In this document: piece by piece, positions 40,195 to 50,615 of the stretch
How the letters are laid out: each line of letters opens with the position of its first letter
Position numbering within the stretch: the first letter of the stretch is position 1
Made by a program: the position numbers and the translations under genes
Notes under the pieces: model-generated
Databases searched by the model: none
The model's input: the letters and a program-made list of their open reading frames with translations, nothing else
What the model was told of the DNA's origin: nothing
Source: Agapetus fuscipes
Lineage: Eukaryota > Arthropoda > Insecta > Trichoptera > Glossosomatidae
Direction of reading: 5' to 3'
Assembly (NCBI GenBank): GCA_951799405.1
Contig: OX637353.1
Location: 13,888,001-13,952,000 of the forward strand
Length of the DNA: 64,000 nt

Positions 40195-41524
40195 AGTGGC
40201 ATATTAAGCTAGCATGAGTTTCTCAGCCAACCAACCAGTGGAACAGGCAGGATTCCGAAAAGGATACAGTACCACCGACCATATACATACTGTTCGATCA
40301 TTAATAGAGAAGTGTACAGAATATAATGTACCACTATGCTTAGGTTATGTCGACTACCAAAAAGCTTTTGATTCCATCGAAACATGGGCCATACTGGCAG
40401 CAATGGATCAAGCACGCATTGACTCGAGGTATACAGCTCTAATAAAAAACCTATACCAAAATGCAACCTTACAGGTAAAATTCAATGAGGACTGGTCGAC
40501 GGATAAAATACAAGTTAAAAGAGGAATCCGACAAGGTGACACAATATCCCCGAAACTGTTTACACTGGCATTGGAATACATTTTCAAAAAGCTTAGTTGG
40601 GAAAACAAAGGAGTACTCATAGATGGAAAATACCTAAGCCATTTACGATTTGCTGACGATATCATTGTTTTGAGTAAAAATCAAGAAGAGTTAGCCGAAA
40701 TGCTACAGGAACTGAACGAGGCCTCTAAAGATGTAGGACTGAGTATGAACCTGGCAAAAACCAAAGTAATGGGCACACAAAACTTTCAAATTAGGATTGA
40801 GGGCAGCAATATCGAGGATGTCCAAGAATACATATACCTAGGTCACAGTATCCGAATAGATAAGAAAAACCAGACTGCTGAGCTTAGAAGAAGGGTTGGA
40901 TTAAGCTGGGCTGCATTCGGAAAAATGGGATATATTTTAAAAAACCGGAAAATACCCATAAACCTGAAAAAGAAGGTGTATGAACTATGTGTGTTGCCAG
41001 TAGCTACATATGGCCTAGAAACAGTAACTCTCACAAAACAAAGTGCCGAGATATTAAGAACGACCCAAAGAGCCATGGAAAGAGCCATGTTAGGACTCTC
41101 CCTTAGAGATAGAGTCAGAAATCAAACGGTGAGAGAAAATACAAAGGTCACTGACATAATCCACCGTGTAATGACTCAGAAATGGCAGTGGGCGGGACAT
41201 GTAGCCAGAAGTCCGGATGACAAATGGACAAAAAGAATGCTGACTTGGAGACCTCGAACGACGAAGAGAAGTGTAGGGCGACCACAGTTGAGATGGAAGG
41301 ATGACCTGAACCGGCATGCTGGCGCGACCTGGACGCAGATTGCACAAGACAGGTCGATATGGAAACAGATGGAGGAGGCCTTCGTCCAGGAGTGGACGGA
41401 AATGGGCTAAAGAAGAAGAAGAAGAAGAAGAAGAGTTTCTCAGATAAATGCACCTATTTTCTATGAAAGAAAACACTGAGAAAAAGTTACAACTCTGTAG
41501 TTTAGAAGTTTGCCATGAAAATTT
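40195..41524 (+). repeat. U1 repeat split by LINE-C
   Basis: Parts 40195-40226 and 41433-41524. GAGTTTCTCAG is duplicated at 40216-40226 and 41433-41443; joining the parts restores the U1 start seen at 4034 and 42362. Confidence 0.85.
40214..41410 (+). CDS. LINE-C reverse transcriptase, 5'-truncated
   Basis: 398 codons, the most intact coding region here. RT motifs in order: EQAGFRKGYSTTDH (10-23), catalytic Asp in YVDYQKAFD (45-53), GIRQGDTISPKLF (104-116), FADD (146-149), LSMNLAKTKVMG, then the LINE C-terminal region (LPVATYGLETVTL, WQWAGHVARSPDDKWTK, SVGRPQLRWKDDLN). These would copy element RNA at the nicked target. The apurinic-type endonuclease and N-terminal RT motifs are missing: the element was truncated on insertion, so it cannot move by itself. 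The ATG and first four residues (MSFS) come from the target site and its duplication, not the LINE. 3' end is (GAA)n at 41411-41434. All three catalytic Asp codons remain; the copy appears young. RTE-like by motif style, clade unproven. Confidence 0.9.
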   Translation: MSFSANQPVEQAGFRKGYSTTDHIHTVRSLIEKCTEYNVPLCLGYVDYQKAFDSIETWAILAAMDQARIDSRYTALIKNLYQNATLQVKFNEDWSTDKIQVKRGIRQGDTISPKLFTLALEYIFKKLSWENKGVLIDGKYLSHLRFADDIIVLSKNQEELAEMLQELNEASKDVGLSMNLAKTKVMGTQNFQIRIEGSNIEDVQEYIYLGHSIRIDKKNQTAELRRRVGLSWAAFGKMGYILKNRKIPINLKKKVYELCVLPVATYGLETVTLTKQSAEILRTTQRAMERAMLGLSLRDRVRNQTVRENTKVTDIIHRVMTQKWQWAGHVARSPDDKWTKRMLTWRPRTTKRSVGRPQLRWKDDLNRHAGATWTQIAQDRSIWKQMEEAFVQEWTEMG

Positions 41525-42010
41525 TCTTATAATTATTTTCTTCTTCCTCCTCAGTCTTTCTCAATCCACTCATGGATTGTTCCTGTCTATCGGCTGCTGT
41601 GTTCAACCATCCTCTGCCTGCAGTTCTCTTGATGTCGTCCAGCCACTTCTGTTGGGGTCTCCCCGCTCCCCGCTTGGACATCCTGGGCCTCCACTGGACG
41701 ATCCTTTTCGGCCACCTGTCATGGTCTTGCTTTGCAACGTCACCAGCCCAGCGCCATTTTAAGCAGGCCACTCGCTGCATGACATCAGTGACACCAGTGC
41801 ATCCACGGATCTTCTCGTTTGGAACCCATCTCTGACACTGATTTCCAGCATCCTCCTTTCAATGGTACAATCTGTTGGCACTATACTGAGTGAGCCCTTT
41901 TGTTTCCAAGCCATAGATGGATACTGGAATCACGCATGACTCAAAAACCCATTTCCGTTTCAGCTTAACAGGCATTTTCTTGTCATTCAGGATGTAGCCT
42001 AGATTTCGGT
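41525..42010 (-). pseudogene. LINE-C-like fragment
   Basis: Minus strand: AYRNLGYILNDKKMPVKLKR, VIPVSIYGLETKGLTQYSAN, then after a frameshift VTDVMQRVACLKWRWAG, DRWPKRIVQWRPRMSKRGAG, RPQQKWLDDIKRTAGRGW. Tail (GAA/GAG)n near 41535-41550. Inserted in U1 next to the copy above, opposite orientation. Confidence 0.85.
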
Positions 42011-42290
42011 AAGCTTCTATCCTTCTGATGATTAACGCTATTTTTACCCAGTGTCGGAAAACCTCCACCGCTCCATCATTACCCTGCATTAGGTTGGCCA
42101 GTGAGCAATTTGTTGGGCAGGCTGGACAGATCCGAAGATGTTCCATGGACTGCTGGGCTCCGCATTTGCAGAGCGTGGTGCCATCTTGATGTATGTAAGA
42201 TTACCCAGGTCATCATGTTACAGTGAGCTTCTAAGATTGTCGAGTGCCCTCCATATAGACCACTCAAGATCCTTTCTATAAGAGAGTTTC
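42011..42290 (-). pseudogene. LINE-E-like C-terminus
   Basis: Minus strand: CKCGAQQSMEHLRICPACP, TNCSLANLMQGNDGAVEV, FRHW, with the CxCG...H...CP end typical of jockey-type LINEs. Related to, but clearly different from, 23925-24430. It joins the preceding fragment in frame by chance. Confidence 0.7.
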
Positions 42291-42361
42291 TCCCCTGGGC
42301 TGCACATAGTTTTCAGGTCACTTCAAATTCTAAAAGGGAAAACTGAAAAAGTGGTATTTGA

Positions 42362-42478
42362 AGGTAACATGAGTTTCTCGGATAAATGCATCATTTCCCC
42401 TATTTTCTACGACAGAAAACACTGAGAAAAAGTGTGAAAATCCTTTTGTTTTGAAGTTAACCATGAGAATTGAACTTA
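42362..42478 (+). repeat. U1 repeat copy
   Basis: GGTAACATGAGTTTCTCGG, TTTTCTACGACAGAAAAC, GTGTGAAAATCCTTTTG. Confidence 0.65.
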
Positions 42479-42635
42479 AATTATAGGTTGGCATGAGGCT
42501 TACCACCCATACACTAAAAAAATATTAAGTTTGCCCATGTCACCCCGTTTTCAGGGATGGTCGGCAAAAATTGCAGGGCTTAAGTTCATTTGAGACTAAG
42601 TTTTTGAATTTGGTCGACTCTGCATAATTCACAAA
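42479..42635 (+). repeat. Tail-A fragment
   Basis: ATTATAGGTTGGCATGAGGC to TTCATTTGAGACTAAG; 3' half missing. Confidence 0.75.
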
Positions 42636-42644
42636 AGTAGCATT

Positions 42645-42895
42645 CCTTCCCTTGACTTATAGATTGGATCCCTTGATTTATAGGTTGTTATGAGGCTGAC
42701 CACCCATTCTGTAAAAAATGGTTCACTTGGCCAATGTCACCACTGTTTCAGGGAAGGTTCATTTGAGGTTTGTTTTTTTGCATTACACGTTCACATACAG
42801 CATTTTGCATGTGTAAACTCACACTTGTCTGTTTGTGGGTATGCATTTGATATTCATTTAAAATGTTTATATATCTCTGCAATTTAGATTACAGA
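42645..42895 (+). repeat. Tail-A copy
   Basis: The first ~20 bp of the head occur twice (CCTTGACTTATAGATTGG then CCTTGATTTATAGGTTG), ends TGCAATTTAGATTACAG. Confidence 0.8.
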
Positions 42896-42944
42896 TTAAT
42901 ATATAACATGCATGCATTGTACACAATATTTTTATCTATACAGA

Positions 42945-43262
42945 AATATCATAATTATAATAGAGCAAGAAGTCATGATCTTTTCACGATCCCCGCCTGC
43001 CGAACCAATGTTCTCCGTCAGTCTTGGGTAGTGCGTGCGCTGTCGCTGCTCAATACTCCGACCTCCTCAGCCCCACACCTGGATATATTTACAACTGGTG
43101 TGGATCGCTTACTATCAGAGTCTGTATGTATATTAGAACGACGTTTGGATGCGTAGAATAATGTATCTGTTTATTGTTCTATTATGTCTGCAATGTTATA
43201 TGTATTGTGACGTTTTGGTGTCTCACTGTCAGTCCTGTATATATTTGTTAAATAAATAAATA
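42945..43262 (+). pseudogene. LINE-G C-terminal end
   Basis: 65 codons of the frame SHDLFTIPACRTNVLRQSWV, VRALSLLNTPTSS, HLDIFTTGVDRLL to a stop at 43154. The P.CRTN....VRALxLLN...DIF pattern resembles the C-terminus of jockey/CR1-type LINEs in insects. Followed by ~100 bp UTR and (AAAT)n at 43248-43264. Confidence 0.6.
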
Positions 43263-43598
43263 AAATTATAAATCATATTTCAGCCACTCCTATTTAAGGG
43301 TTGGTATCTATTGAAGAAGTGTCTATCTAAAAATAAGGTCGAAATAGAAAGGAGGTGTTTTACCCTCCTCAATGCAAAATTATGTTTTTCCTTCTCATTC
43401 GGCACCCCCTGGCTTTCGGGGTAGAAAAATAAATTGACTGAGATATCAGGCTGAAAAAAATACGTACGTAGCTTTAAAAAAAATGTAAGATGGGATTTTA
43501 AAATTGTAGCTTTAAGCATATTCTCAAATGTGTTTTCTAAAGATAAAAATAATGTCATTGTAAACGGAAAATAAAGTCAACAAAAGTCTTAAGTTACC
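43263..43598. other. unassigned
   Basis: No gene seen; a 92-aa minus ORF (43280-43558) is unrecognised. Confidence 0.3.
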
Positions 43599-43599
43599 A

Positions 43600-43712
43600 A
43601 AGGTTCATTCAGCCTAACAGCAACTGGGTTTTGCTTGAGAAATAACGCTCTCTTTAGTGATAACCAAGCTAGCAGAGGGTTTTTGAGGTATGGTTCACAC
43701 AAAAACAGCTGT
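43600..43712 (+). repeat. SINE-5S body fragment
   Basis: CAAAGGTTCATTCAGCCTAA to GGTTCACACAAAAACAGC. Confidence 0.75.
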
Positions 43713-44120
43713 CTATAATCTTAGTTGCAAAGATATATTAACATTCAAAACTTATTAACAAATGCATGTTTACAAACAGACACGTGTAAGTTCACGTTTA
43801 CAAATGCTGAATGTGTACTTACAAATTAAAATCCAAATCTCAAATAAACTTAAGACCTGCAACCTTTGCCGATCTTCCCTGAAATAGAGATGACATTGGC
43901 AAAGTCAACCATTCTTTACAATATTGCTGGTCAGCCTCATACTAACCTTCATGTCAAGGAATACAAATAATCAATAACATTTATTATTTAAATAAAAACA
44001 ACAGAAAAGGTTATTTTTAAGGGAAAAATAAATCTATGCAAAAGAAGTCGATAAGTTTACAAAAAATATAACATAAAACTATGAATGAACTAGCTGCCAA
44101 CATTACAATTCAACATTACA
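43713..44120 (-). pseudogene. LINE-A 3' UTR with last ORF codons
   Basis: (TCTATAATCT) tail, complete Tail-A, UTR spacer, reversed ORF end near 44095-44120. Confidence 0.8.
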
Positions 44121-44650
44121 GATTTGAATTATTATTATCATTATTATGGTATATTAAAAATAAAAATTCTTAGATTCATTTCAGTAAAAAAAAAACGTTA
44201 AAGTAAAATACCAAACACTTAACGACAAATATAAAAAAAACACCGGACAGGGTTCAACCCATACCAACTCTGTAAAAAAAAAAGGTGAGATATTTTTTTA
44301 AGGCGAAGCAAGTAGCGTTATTGGATTCCGCGCAACACAAAGAAAATAATTTCTCCGACGGAAAATTCCGCCTTAATTTACTGTCAGCGGAAAGCAAAAA
44401 TATGTACTCGCTTCTCTAATTTCTTTTCCCCCATGTGAAGTTGGAACATTTGATTCCAGAATTTTGAGAACAGAATAATATGCTGAAACTGGTATGTGAA
44501 ACATCTGGATATTTACATGCGAGCATTTTATTTTCAGGCACTTTCATGAAAGTAATGAAAATTGTTGCTTTCAAAATATGAAACAAATTACAGACGTTTT
44601 TAAAGCGAAAGAGTTTTTTTTAAACTAATTTAAAAAGTAAATTATTTATT
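44121..44650. other. unassigned AT-rich DNA
   Basis: No gene or repeat recognised. Confidence 0.3.
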
Positions 44651-44654
44651 TGTT

Positions 44655-45212
44655 TTTTTTTTTTTAAATAGATTTGTGAAGAGAAATGCAATTCACAAAC
44701 CTATTCTGCCTGGCCAGAAGCAGGTATTAATATCGTTCCTTGACTTATAGGTTGGTATGCGGCTGACCACCCATGCTGTAGATAATGGTTCACTTTGCCA
44801 ATATCACCACTGTTTCAGGGAAGGTCGGCAGGAGTTGCAGGGTGTATGTCCATTTGAGATTTGGTTTTTATGTTGTAGGTTCACATGAGGCATGTGCAAG
44901 CGTGAACTTGAACGGGTCTGGTTGTGGGAATGCATGTAATGTGAATCTACAATGGAACATATCTTTGCAACTTAGATAAGATTAGATAAGATTCTGCCTG
45001 GCCAGAAACAGGTATTAATATCATCAATTAATAATTCATTATTGTTTATTTTAATAAATTATTCATTTATAATTACCCAATGACATCTGTTGAACCAGGG
45101 TCAAAGTTATGGTCAAATGACCAGGGCGGGTATCAAACCAACGTTGTTCTATTGCAAACACGCTAGAAAGATCAGCCCACTTGGCCCCCTTGGCCAACAC
45201 CGACATATTATG
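44655..45212 (-). mobile_element. SINE-Ser copy split by Tail-A
   Basis: Minus strand: GTCGGTGTTGGCCAAGGGG start at 45210, GTTGGTTTGATACCCGCC (box B), CCATAACTTTGACCCTGG, then poly-A end near 44655. The stretch 44735-44990 is an insertion. Confidence 0.8.
44735..44990 (+). mobile_element. Tail-A as an independent unit with 32-bp TSD
   Basis: 256 bp from GTTCCTTGACTTATAGG to TTAGATAAGATTAGATAAG. The 32 bp at 44703-44734 are repeated at 44991-45022 with one difference. So Tail-A was inserted alone, by target-primed reverse transcription, with its own 5' end at TTCCTTGAC. Confidence 0.92.
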
Positions 45213-45284
45213 TGATGAAAAAGAGGTAGTACAGAAATAATAAGTAGGAATGTGAAAAAAGTACCAATCTATGATAATTATCTA

Positions 45285-45612
45285 TATTCTGAGTTGCAAA
45301 TATATATCAAAATTTAACGCTCATATCAAATGCATGCCCACAAACAGACACGTGTAAGTGTTTTTAGGCTTTCATGGCCGGCTTCAGATGATGATAAGGA
45401 TGTAGAATCCATTCCGGGCTTGTAGACTATGTTCAATAATTGTAGGCTGCTTTATTCTTTTTTCTTTTTGGAAGGCTGCTACGTTTCGTCAGTGACGTAC
45501 GACTGACTTCTTTATGGATTGTACTTCGACTTCAAGCCGCAAATGAACATAAACCCTACAACTTTTTCCAACCTTTCCTGAAACAGACGTTATATTAACA
45601 AAATCAGATTAT
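45285..45612 (-). repeat. Tail-A copy split by PL2
   Basis: Parts 45285-45356 (GAGTTGCAAATATATATC, CAAACAGACACGTGTAAG) and 45541-45612 (CAAATGAACATAAACCC, CCTGAAACAGACG). Confidence 0.65.
45357..45540. mobile_element. PL2 relative, copy 4
   Basis: Starts GTTTTTAGGCTTTCATGGCC with GGCTTCAGATGATGAT. Minus strand: hairpin GTCAGT/ACTGAC followed directly by GAAACGTAGC. Sequence outside these blocks differs from copies 1-3. Confidence 0.5.
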
Positions 45613-45635
45613 ACAGGTATGTATGTGTACCAGTG

Positions 45636-45835
45636 GTGAAGGGTGCCATACAAGCCGGTTCCCATTGGCTTTCCTTTAAAAATGATGTAACAAAGTAGTT
45701 AAAGAATATAGGCACCAAGTAAAAAAATACATTTAAAACCAAACAAACAATATGTATTTTTTCCCCATTGAAATCATGCAGTCTACTTTATTATCATTTT
45801 TGCCTCTGTACAACACAGAAGGTCAGCTTCAAGGA
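45636..45835. mobile_element. copy of the 20851 MITE, left part
   Basis: CCAGTGGTGAAGGGTGCCAT, AGTAAAAAAATACATTTAA and GCAGTCTACTTTATTATC; lacks the piggyBac insertion. Confidence 0.75.
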
Positions 45836-45861
45836 AAAAAACGTTAAAAAGTGGTCCTATT

Positions 45862-46290
45862 CTAATCTAATCTAATCTAATCTAAGCTGCAAAGATATAT
45901 AACATTTAATATTTATATTAAGTGCATTCCCACAAGCAGACATGTATAATTTCGCGCTAACACATGCCGCATGTGGACCTACATTATAAGAACCCATCTC
46001 AAATGAACATAATCCCTGCAACTCTTGCCGTCCTTCCCTGAGACAGGGGTGACATTGGCAAAGTGAACCATTTTTTCACAGCATGGGTGGTCAGCCGCAT
46101 ACCAACCTATAAGTCAAGGAACATACATGACAAATTAAAAATTTTAAATCACTAAATTATAATATGTATGGACATAAAAAAATAACAGAAAACAAATTTT
46201 AATTTAAAAACCCTAGCCGCCAACATCACAGATTAACCGCCATTTCTTTCTGTCCTTACACACTTCTTTCATTTTCTCCAGTCATTTTAA
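45862..46290 (-). pseudogene. LINE-A 3' end
   Basis: (CTAAT)n, full Tail-A, UTR spacer, reversed ORF end (CACAGATTAACCGCC, TTTCTGTCCTTACACAC). Confidence 0.88.
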
Positions 46291-46600
46291 TATGCAAAAA
46301 ATGATAATTTTCTCTTCGTCTGTTATTTTCCATGTTTAATATGACTGGTGTACATGCCATACATTGGGCCTTAGGGTATGAAAATGCCGCATACATGCTT
46401 CTGCATTATGCGGCCAACATGCACGCTCGCTGTGATTTCTTTGGCGAGCATGCGCCCACATAATCGTGCCGAGTCACTGCACATATGCTCGCTTGCAGCA
46501 GAGGATTGGATTGCTCGGTGAACCGTGAGACATGTGATAAAGTAACGTGCATTCGCACACATTCCAACGATGATGGCCTGCAATGTAGGTGTGAGGCATA
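46291..46600. other. unassigned, GC-richer from 46370
   Basis: No second copy and no supported ORF; 46380-46590 has balanced composition. Confidence 0.3.
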
Positions 46601-46601
46601 C

Positions 46602-46932
46602 AGTGTCGTTGGCATCTTGGACCGGTCCGTAGTCCAGTGGCGACACTTCGGACTCGTAAATGGAAGGTTGTGGATTCGTATCCCGGCGGAGCACAAAAAA
46701 TATACGGTTTATATTTCGAATGTGCTCTTCGCTGAGTTGAAAAATTCATAAATCTTTACCAAAGACCGGTCACTGAAAGGTCCATCCAACCTTACAACAA
46801 CTGCGTCTTGCTTGAGAATTGGCGCATTCTACAGCGACGACTAAGCTCGCAGAGGGCTCTTGAGGTGTGATACACACAAAAACAGCGCTCACCAAATAAA
46901 TCATCCTAATATTATTATTATTATTATTATGA
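46602..46932 (+). mobile_element. SINE-5S copy, ~18 nt of 5S left
   Basis: GTGTCGTTGGCATCTTGG, junction, tRNA unit, body and (ATT)n to 46930. Confidence 0.9.
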
Positions 46933-47461
46933 TAGATGCCCGTGCTTGTTTTGCCTATCTACCATTTGATTAAAAGATGATCTTTCAATGAAATTGCGTT
47001 AAGAATCACATTATACACAATCTGACATCAGAAAAAACGTAAAAACACGATAATGCGAGAGTTATTTGATTTTTTTTTTTTATTAACTTCCAGTTTTTAT
47101 TAGACACATTGGTCCTGGGCTGGCAGTCTCATCAGGACGGTAGATAGCATGTTACCGTCGACGGTACGTTAGAGTTACCTATTTGAAAGCTTGCAATAGC
47201 GCTGCTAGGTGTCAATGCGTGCATATGATTGGTCGAATAGTTCAATACCTTTCATCGGTACAATGTTAACGAGCTTTGGTAGACTCAACTGACGGTAACG
47301 TTCGTGGTAACTACCATATTTATGGTAGCATATCAAGCAAATTGAACTGCCTGATACGCAAACGATTGGAGTAAACTAGTATCTGCAGTTATTTGAAATA
47401 TTCTTATATATGTTTTTTTTTTAGTACGAAATTACATTTAAGATTTATACGAGTATTAAAT

Positions 47462-47665
47462 GTACAACGTATATGTTCTCGCTAACACATGCTGCATGTG
47501 GACCTAGAATATAAAAACCCAAATTTCAGATGAACATAAGCACTGCAACTTTTGCCAACTTTTCCTGAAACGGGGGTGACTTTTACAAAGTGAAATTTTT
47601 TTTTACAATGTGGGTGTTCAGCATCATATCAACCTACAAGACAAGGAATAAATTTTAAACTAAAT
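47462..47665 (-). repeat. Tail-A copy
   Basis: ACACATGCTGCATGTGGACC to CAACCTACAAGACAAGGAA. Confidence 0.75.
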
Positions 47666-47759
47666 AAAATTCATAAAACAATATTTAAAAAAAAAACAGT
47701 AAGTAAAAATAAAACTTACCTATAAATTAAATTAAGAAAATTAAAATGGTAAGGGTAAG

Positions 47760-47985
47760 GGTTCCTTGACTGATAGGTTGGTATGCGGCTGACCACCCTG
47801 TCTCAGGGAAGGACGGCAAGAGTTGCTGGGTGTATGTCCATTTGAGATGGTTTTTATGTTGTAGGTTCACATCCGGCATGTGCAAGCGCGAACTTGTACG
47901 TGTCTGGTAGTGAAAATGCATGTAATGTGAATCTCCATTGTAACATATCTTTGCAACTTAGATTAGATTAGATTAGAAAATAGTT
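47760..47985 (+). repeat. Tail-A copy
   Basis: Starts TTCCTTGACTGATAGG, ends CAACTTAGATTAGATTAG. Confidence 0.88.
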
Positions 47986-47989
47986 AATT

Positions 47990-48240
47990 TCTTGACGTAT
48001 ACGTTGGTATGATGCTGAACCACAATGGTTTCAAAAATGGTTCACTTTGCAAATGCCACCTCAGCTTCAGAGAAGGTCGGAAAAAATGCAGGGCTTATTT
48101 TAACGTGAGGTTTCGTTTATTTTATACGTACCTACACATGCAGCATGTGAAAGAGCAAACTTACACGTGTCTGCTTGTGAGCGTGCATTAAATATGATCC
48201 CCTTGAAAATCAATACATCTTTGATCTTTGATTATAGATT
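47990..48240 (+). repeat. Tail-A copy, diverged
   Basis: TTCTTGACGTATACGTTGG to TTGATTATAGATTTATG. Confidence 0.75.
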
Positions 48241-48382
48241 TATGATATTTATAATAGATATTAATATAGAACTTAGGATACCATTTTTGGATTTATTTAA
48301 TTTAATTTTAATTTCATTTTGTTTTTTATTTTTTTTTATTAAATTTATTTTGTTTATTTTTTATTTATTTTTAAATTTTAAT

Positions 48383-48470
48383 CACGAGCAAATACGCGGA
48401 AGTTCGTGTTTACTCATGCTACACGTGAAGTTTCTAAATAAGCGTCATAAACCCTGCAACTTAGGTTATA
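48383..48470 (-). repeat. Tail-A fragment, diverged
   Basis: AAGTTCGTGTTTACTCATGC, CATAAACCCTGCAACTT. Confidence 0.45.
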
Positions 48471-48593
48471 TACGTCGAAGGCTGCTGGCATATCATAGCG
48501 GCAGATTTGGTCAACAATAATGAATGGTAGACCTAGTAGAGAAGATACGTTGACAGTGTCCATACAATAAAGCCATACAAAATGGCCTCAAGG

Positions 48594-48940
48594 GAACAGC
48601 TGATCAATAATTCTACGTATTTCTTAAAAAATACCTAAACGTCATTCAATTGATTTCGCGAACTATCATGACCGGTAGCTGACTGCCAAGACTTGCTTTG
48701 ATAATACTTACCATCGTTACCTGTCGCCATACAAAAAAATATCCAAGATGGCCGCAGGTGAACAGCTGATTAATAATTCTACGTATTTCATAAAAAAGTA
48801 CCTAAACGTCACTCGGTACATTTGGCGACCTATCATTCCGGTAGCTGACATGTCGGGACTCGCATTTTTACCGCTTACCGTCGTTACCTGTCCCCATACA
48901 AAAAAAATAAACAAAATGGCCGCAGGTGAACAGCTGATTA
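48594..48940. repeat. ~167-bp tandem repeat inside the TIR element
   Basis: GAACAGCTGAT recurs at 48594, 48760 and 48928, each preceded by an AATGGCC/AAGATGGCCGC block and followed by AATTCTACGTATTTC (first two). Two full units and a part. Confidence 0.85.
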
Positions 48941-49090
48941 GAGATTGACAGGTGTTCATACTAATCTGAACGACAATCGGTAGGTAGGATCTACCGTTTG
49001 TGTTGAGACTGCCAGCCCAGTACACAAGAACAAACGTTGCTCATGTGAAATTACCTCTAATGGATGTAAGACAAACAAGAGCTTAGGAGC

Positions 49091-49634
49091 TGAATTTGGT
49101 TGATGGATGGACCAAACTCCAATCAGATCAAAATTTAAATTAAGTGTGATTTCTCCCTTTCAAATAAAAAATTTGGTTGCATATACGTAGATCAGCTGAT
49201 GTACATCATCTTACTTGTTCACATTTCATCATATTATTACCCATTTCCGAGAAATATTTAACCGAGGTCCTTACTATGATCATCTTTTCCATATAGCACC
49301 ATGCAAGTCTAACTACACGATGAATTTATTCTTTCATCAACCGTAGCTGTCACACATACAATAGACATTTTTCTGCATTTGATCTACATAATGATAAACT
49401 TTCAATGCTAAAAACCTTTGATTATACCTACATGTTAACTGAATTTTGAATTTGTATTATTTTTCACTTGTAGGTATATTGTATGTATGTATTTTACATG
49501 TGTATCATCTCTATTTTTATTTTATTTTTAATCTATAATTAAAAAAAATTCTGATATTTTCAACTGACAATCTATATTTGTCTGTAATTTGTCTGAAACT
49601 GTTTTTTTCCATAATAAAAATAAATAAATTATAA
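49091..49634. other. unassigned AT-rich DNA
   Basis: No gene or repeat recognised. Confidence 0.3.
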
Positions 49635-49969
49635 TAAAACGCAACTTAACGCAACTAAGCTACACATATAGTGTAACTTCTTGCCGCGTTATCCCCGAAG
49701 GGGTCGCATGTGGCGAGTTGAGCCTATTTATTTTTACAGGTAAGGGGCCCGGCCTTACGCCAACCACTTCAGTTGAAGTGGAAGTTTCCCAGCTCCCGAG
49801 AGTGCTGGTACTCATTTCTTGTGAAGGCTGAGTAAACCTTGCCGGTATTTTATTTTGGGGTTTGAAATAAACACAGAAACGGGAAATCATTTCTGACACC
49901 CTCGGTGGGATTCGAACCCGAGCTTTCGGCATGGAATGCAAGCATTCTACCACCTGAGCTATCGACCGG
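49635..49969 (-). mobile_element. SINE-Ala, complete copy
   Basis: Minus strand: CCGGTCGATAGCTCAGGTGG, GGGTTCGAATCCC, full body, end AGTTGCGTTAAGTTGCG (last 10 bp duplicated). Confidence 0.93.
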
Positions 49970-50284
49970 ACTTAATAATAATTAGTTTAAGAAATCAAAT
50001 TTGATGTGCCAGTCGAATGTTGATTAGAGGTTGGTGCAAAAGCCTTTATAGTTCGGGAACTGGTTGCCACTTTGTTCACCAGGCAAAATAGAAAAAATAT
50101 TTTCTCCACCGAGTATACGAAGGCGTCAGCTAAAGGAGGTTTTTCAAATAATAAAAGTGGGATTTCTGGCACGTTCTAGAAAGTATCAGCTTGGAAATGG
50201 AATGAAGATGCAAGGAAAGGAAGTATTTGTTTTCTGCCAGTTGGCGGATTTGCAATATATTTGAATCTAAAAAACGAATACCAT
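49970..50284. other. unassigned
   Basis: No gene seen. Confidence 0.3.
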
Positions 50285-50524
50285 CAAATCTAAATCTAAG
50301 CTGCAAAGATATACATCATTTAAGATTTATATTAAACGCATTCCCACAAACAGACATGTATAATTTCGCGCTTACACATGCCGCATGTGGACCTACAATA
50401 TAAAAACCAAATCTCAAATGAATATAAGCCCTGCAAATCTTGCCGACCTTCCCTGAAACAGGGGTGACATTGGCAAAGTGAAACATTTTTTACAGTATGG
50501 GTGGTCAGCCTCATACCAACCTAT
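50285..50524 (-). repeat. Tail-A copy
   Basis: AATCTAAATCTAAGCTGCAA to CATACCAACCTATAA. Confidence 0.88.
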
Positions 50525-50526
50525 AA

Positions 50527-50615
50527 ATGATATAAATACCTGTTTCTGGCCACGCAGAATAGGCTGGTGAATTGCATTTCTCTTCACAAATATATTAAAA
50601 AAAAAAATAATAGCT
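50527..50615 (+). repeat. SINE-Ser 3' end
   Basis: AAATACCTGTTTCTGGCC, GAATTGCATTTCTCTTCAC, poly-A. Confidence 0.7.

Larger units (their letters stand above)
47115..49020. mobile_element. 1.9-kb TIR element, superfamily unknown
   Basis: Perfect 17-bp TIRs CTGGGCTGGCAGTCTCA / TGAGACTGCCAGCCCAG, with related subterminal GGTAGAT and CGGTA words. Comparison with the empty site at 17772 shows the left join GGTC/CTGGGC and the right join GCCCAG/TACAC, giving no unambiguous TSD. No transposase; three Tail-A copies are nested inside and a ~167-bp tandem repeat fills the right end. Confidence 0.75.
46937..49090. mobile_element. copy of the 17591 MITE split by a TIR element
   Basis: Parts 46937-47114 and 49021-49090 match 17591-17843; the unoccupied site there reads GGTCCAGTACACAC. 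Confidence 0.8.

Noticed and set aside
41090..41476. Minus-strand ORFs of 101-128 aa
   Set aside because: Antisense shadow of the LINE-C ORF and its GAA tail.
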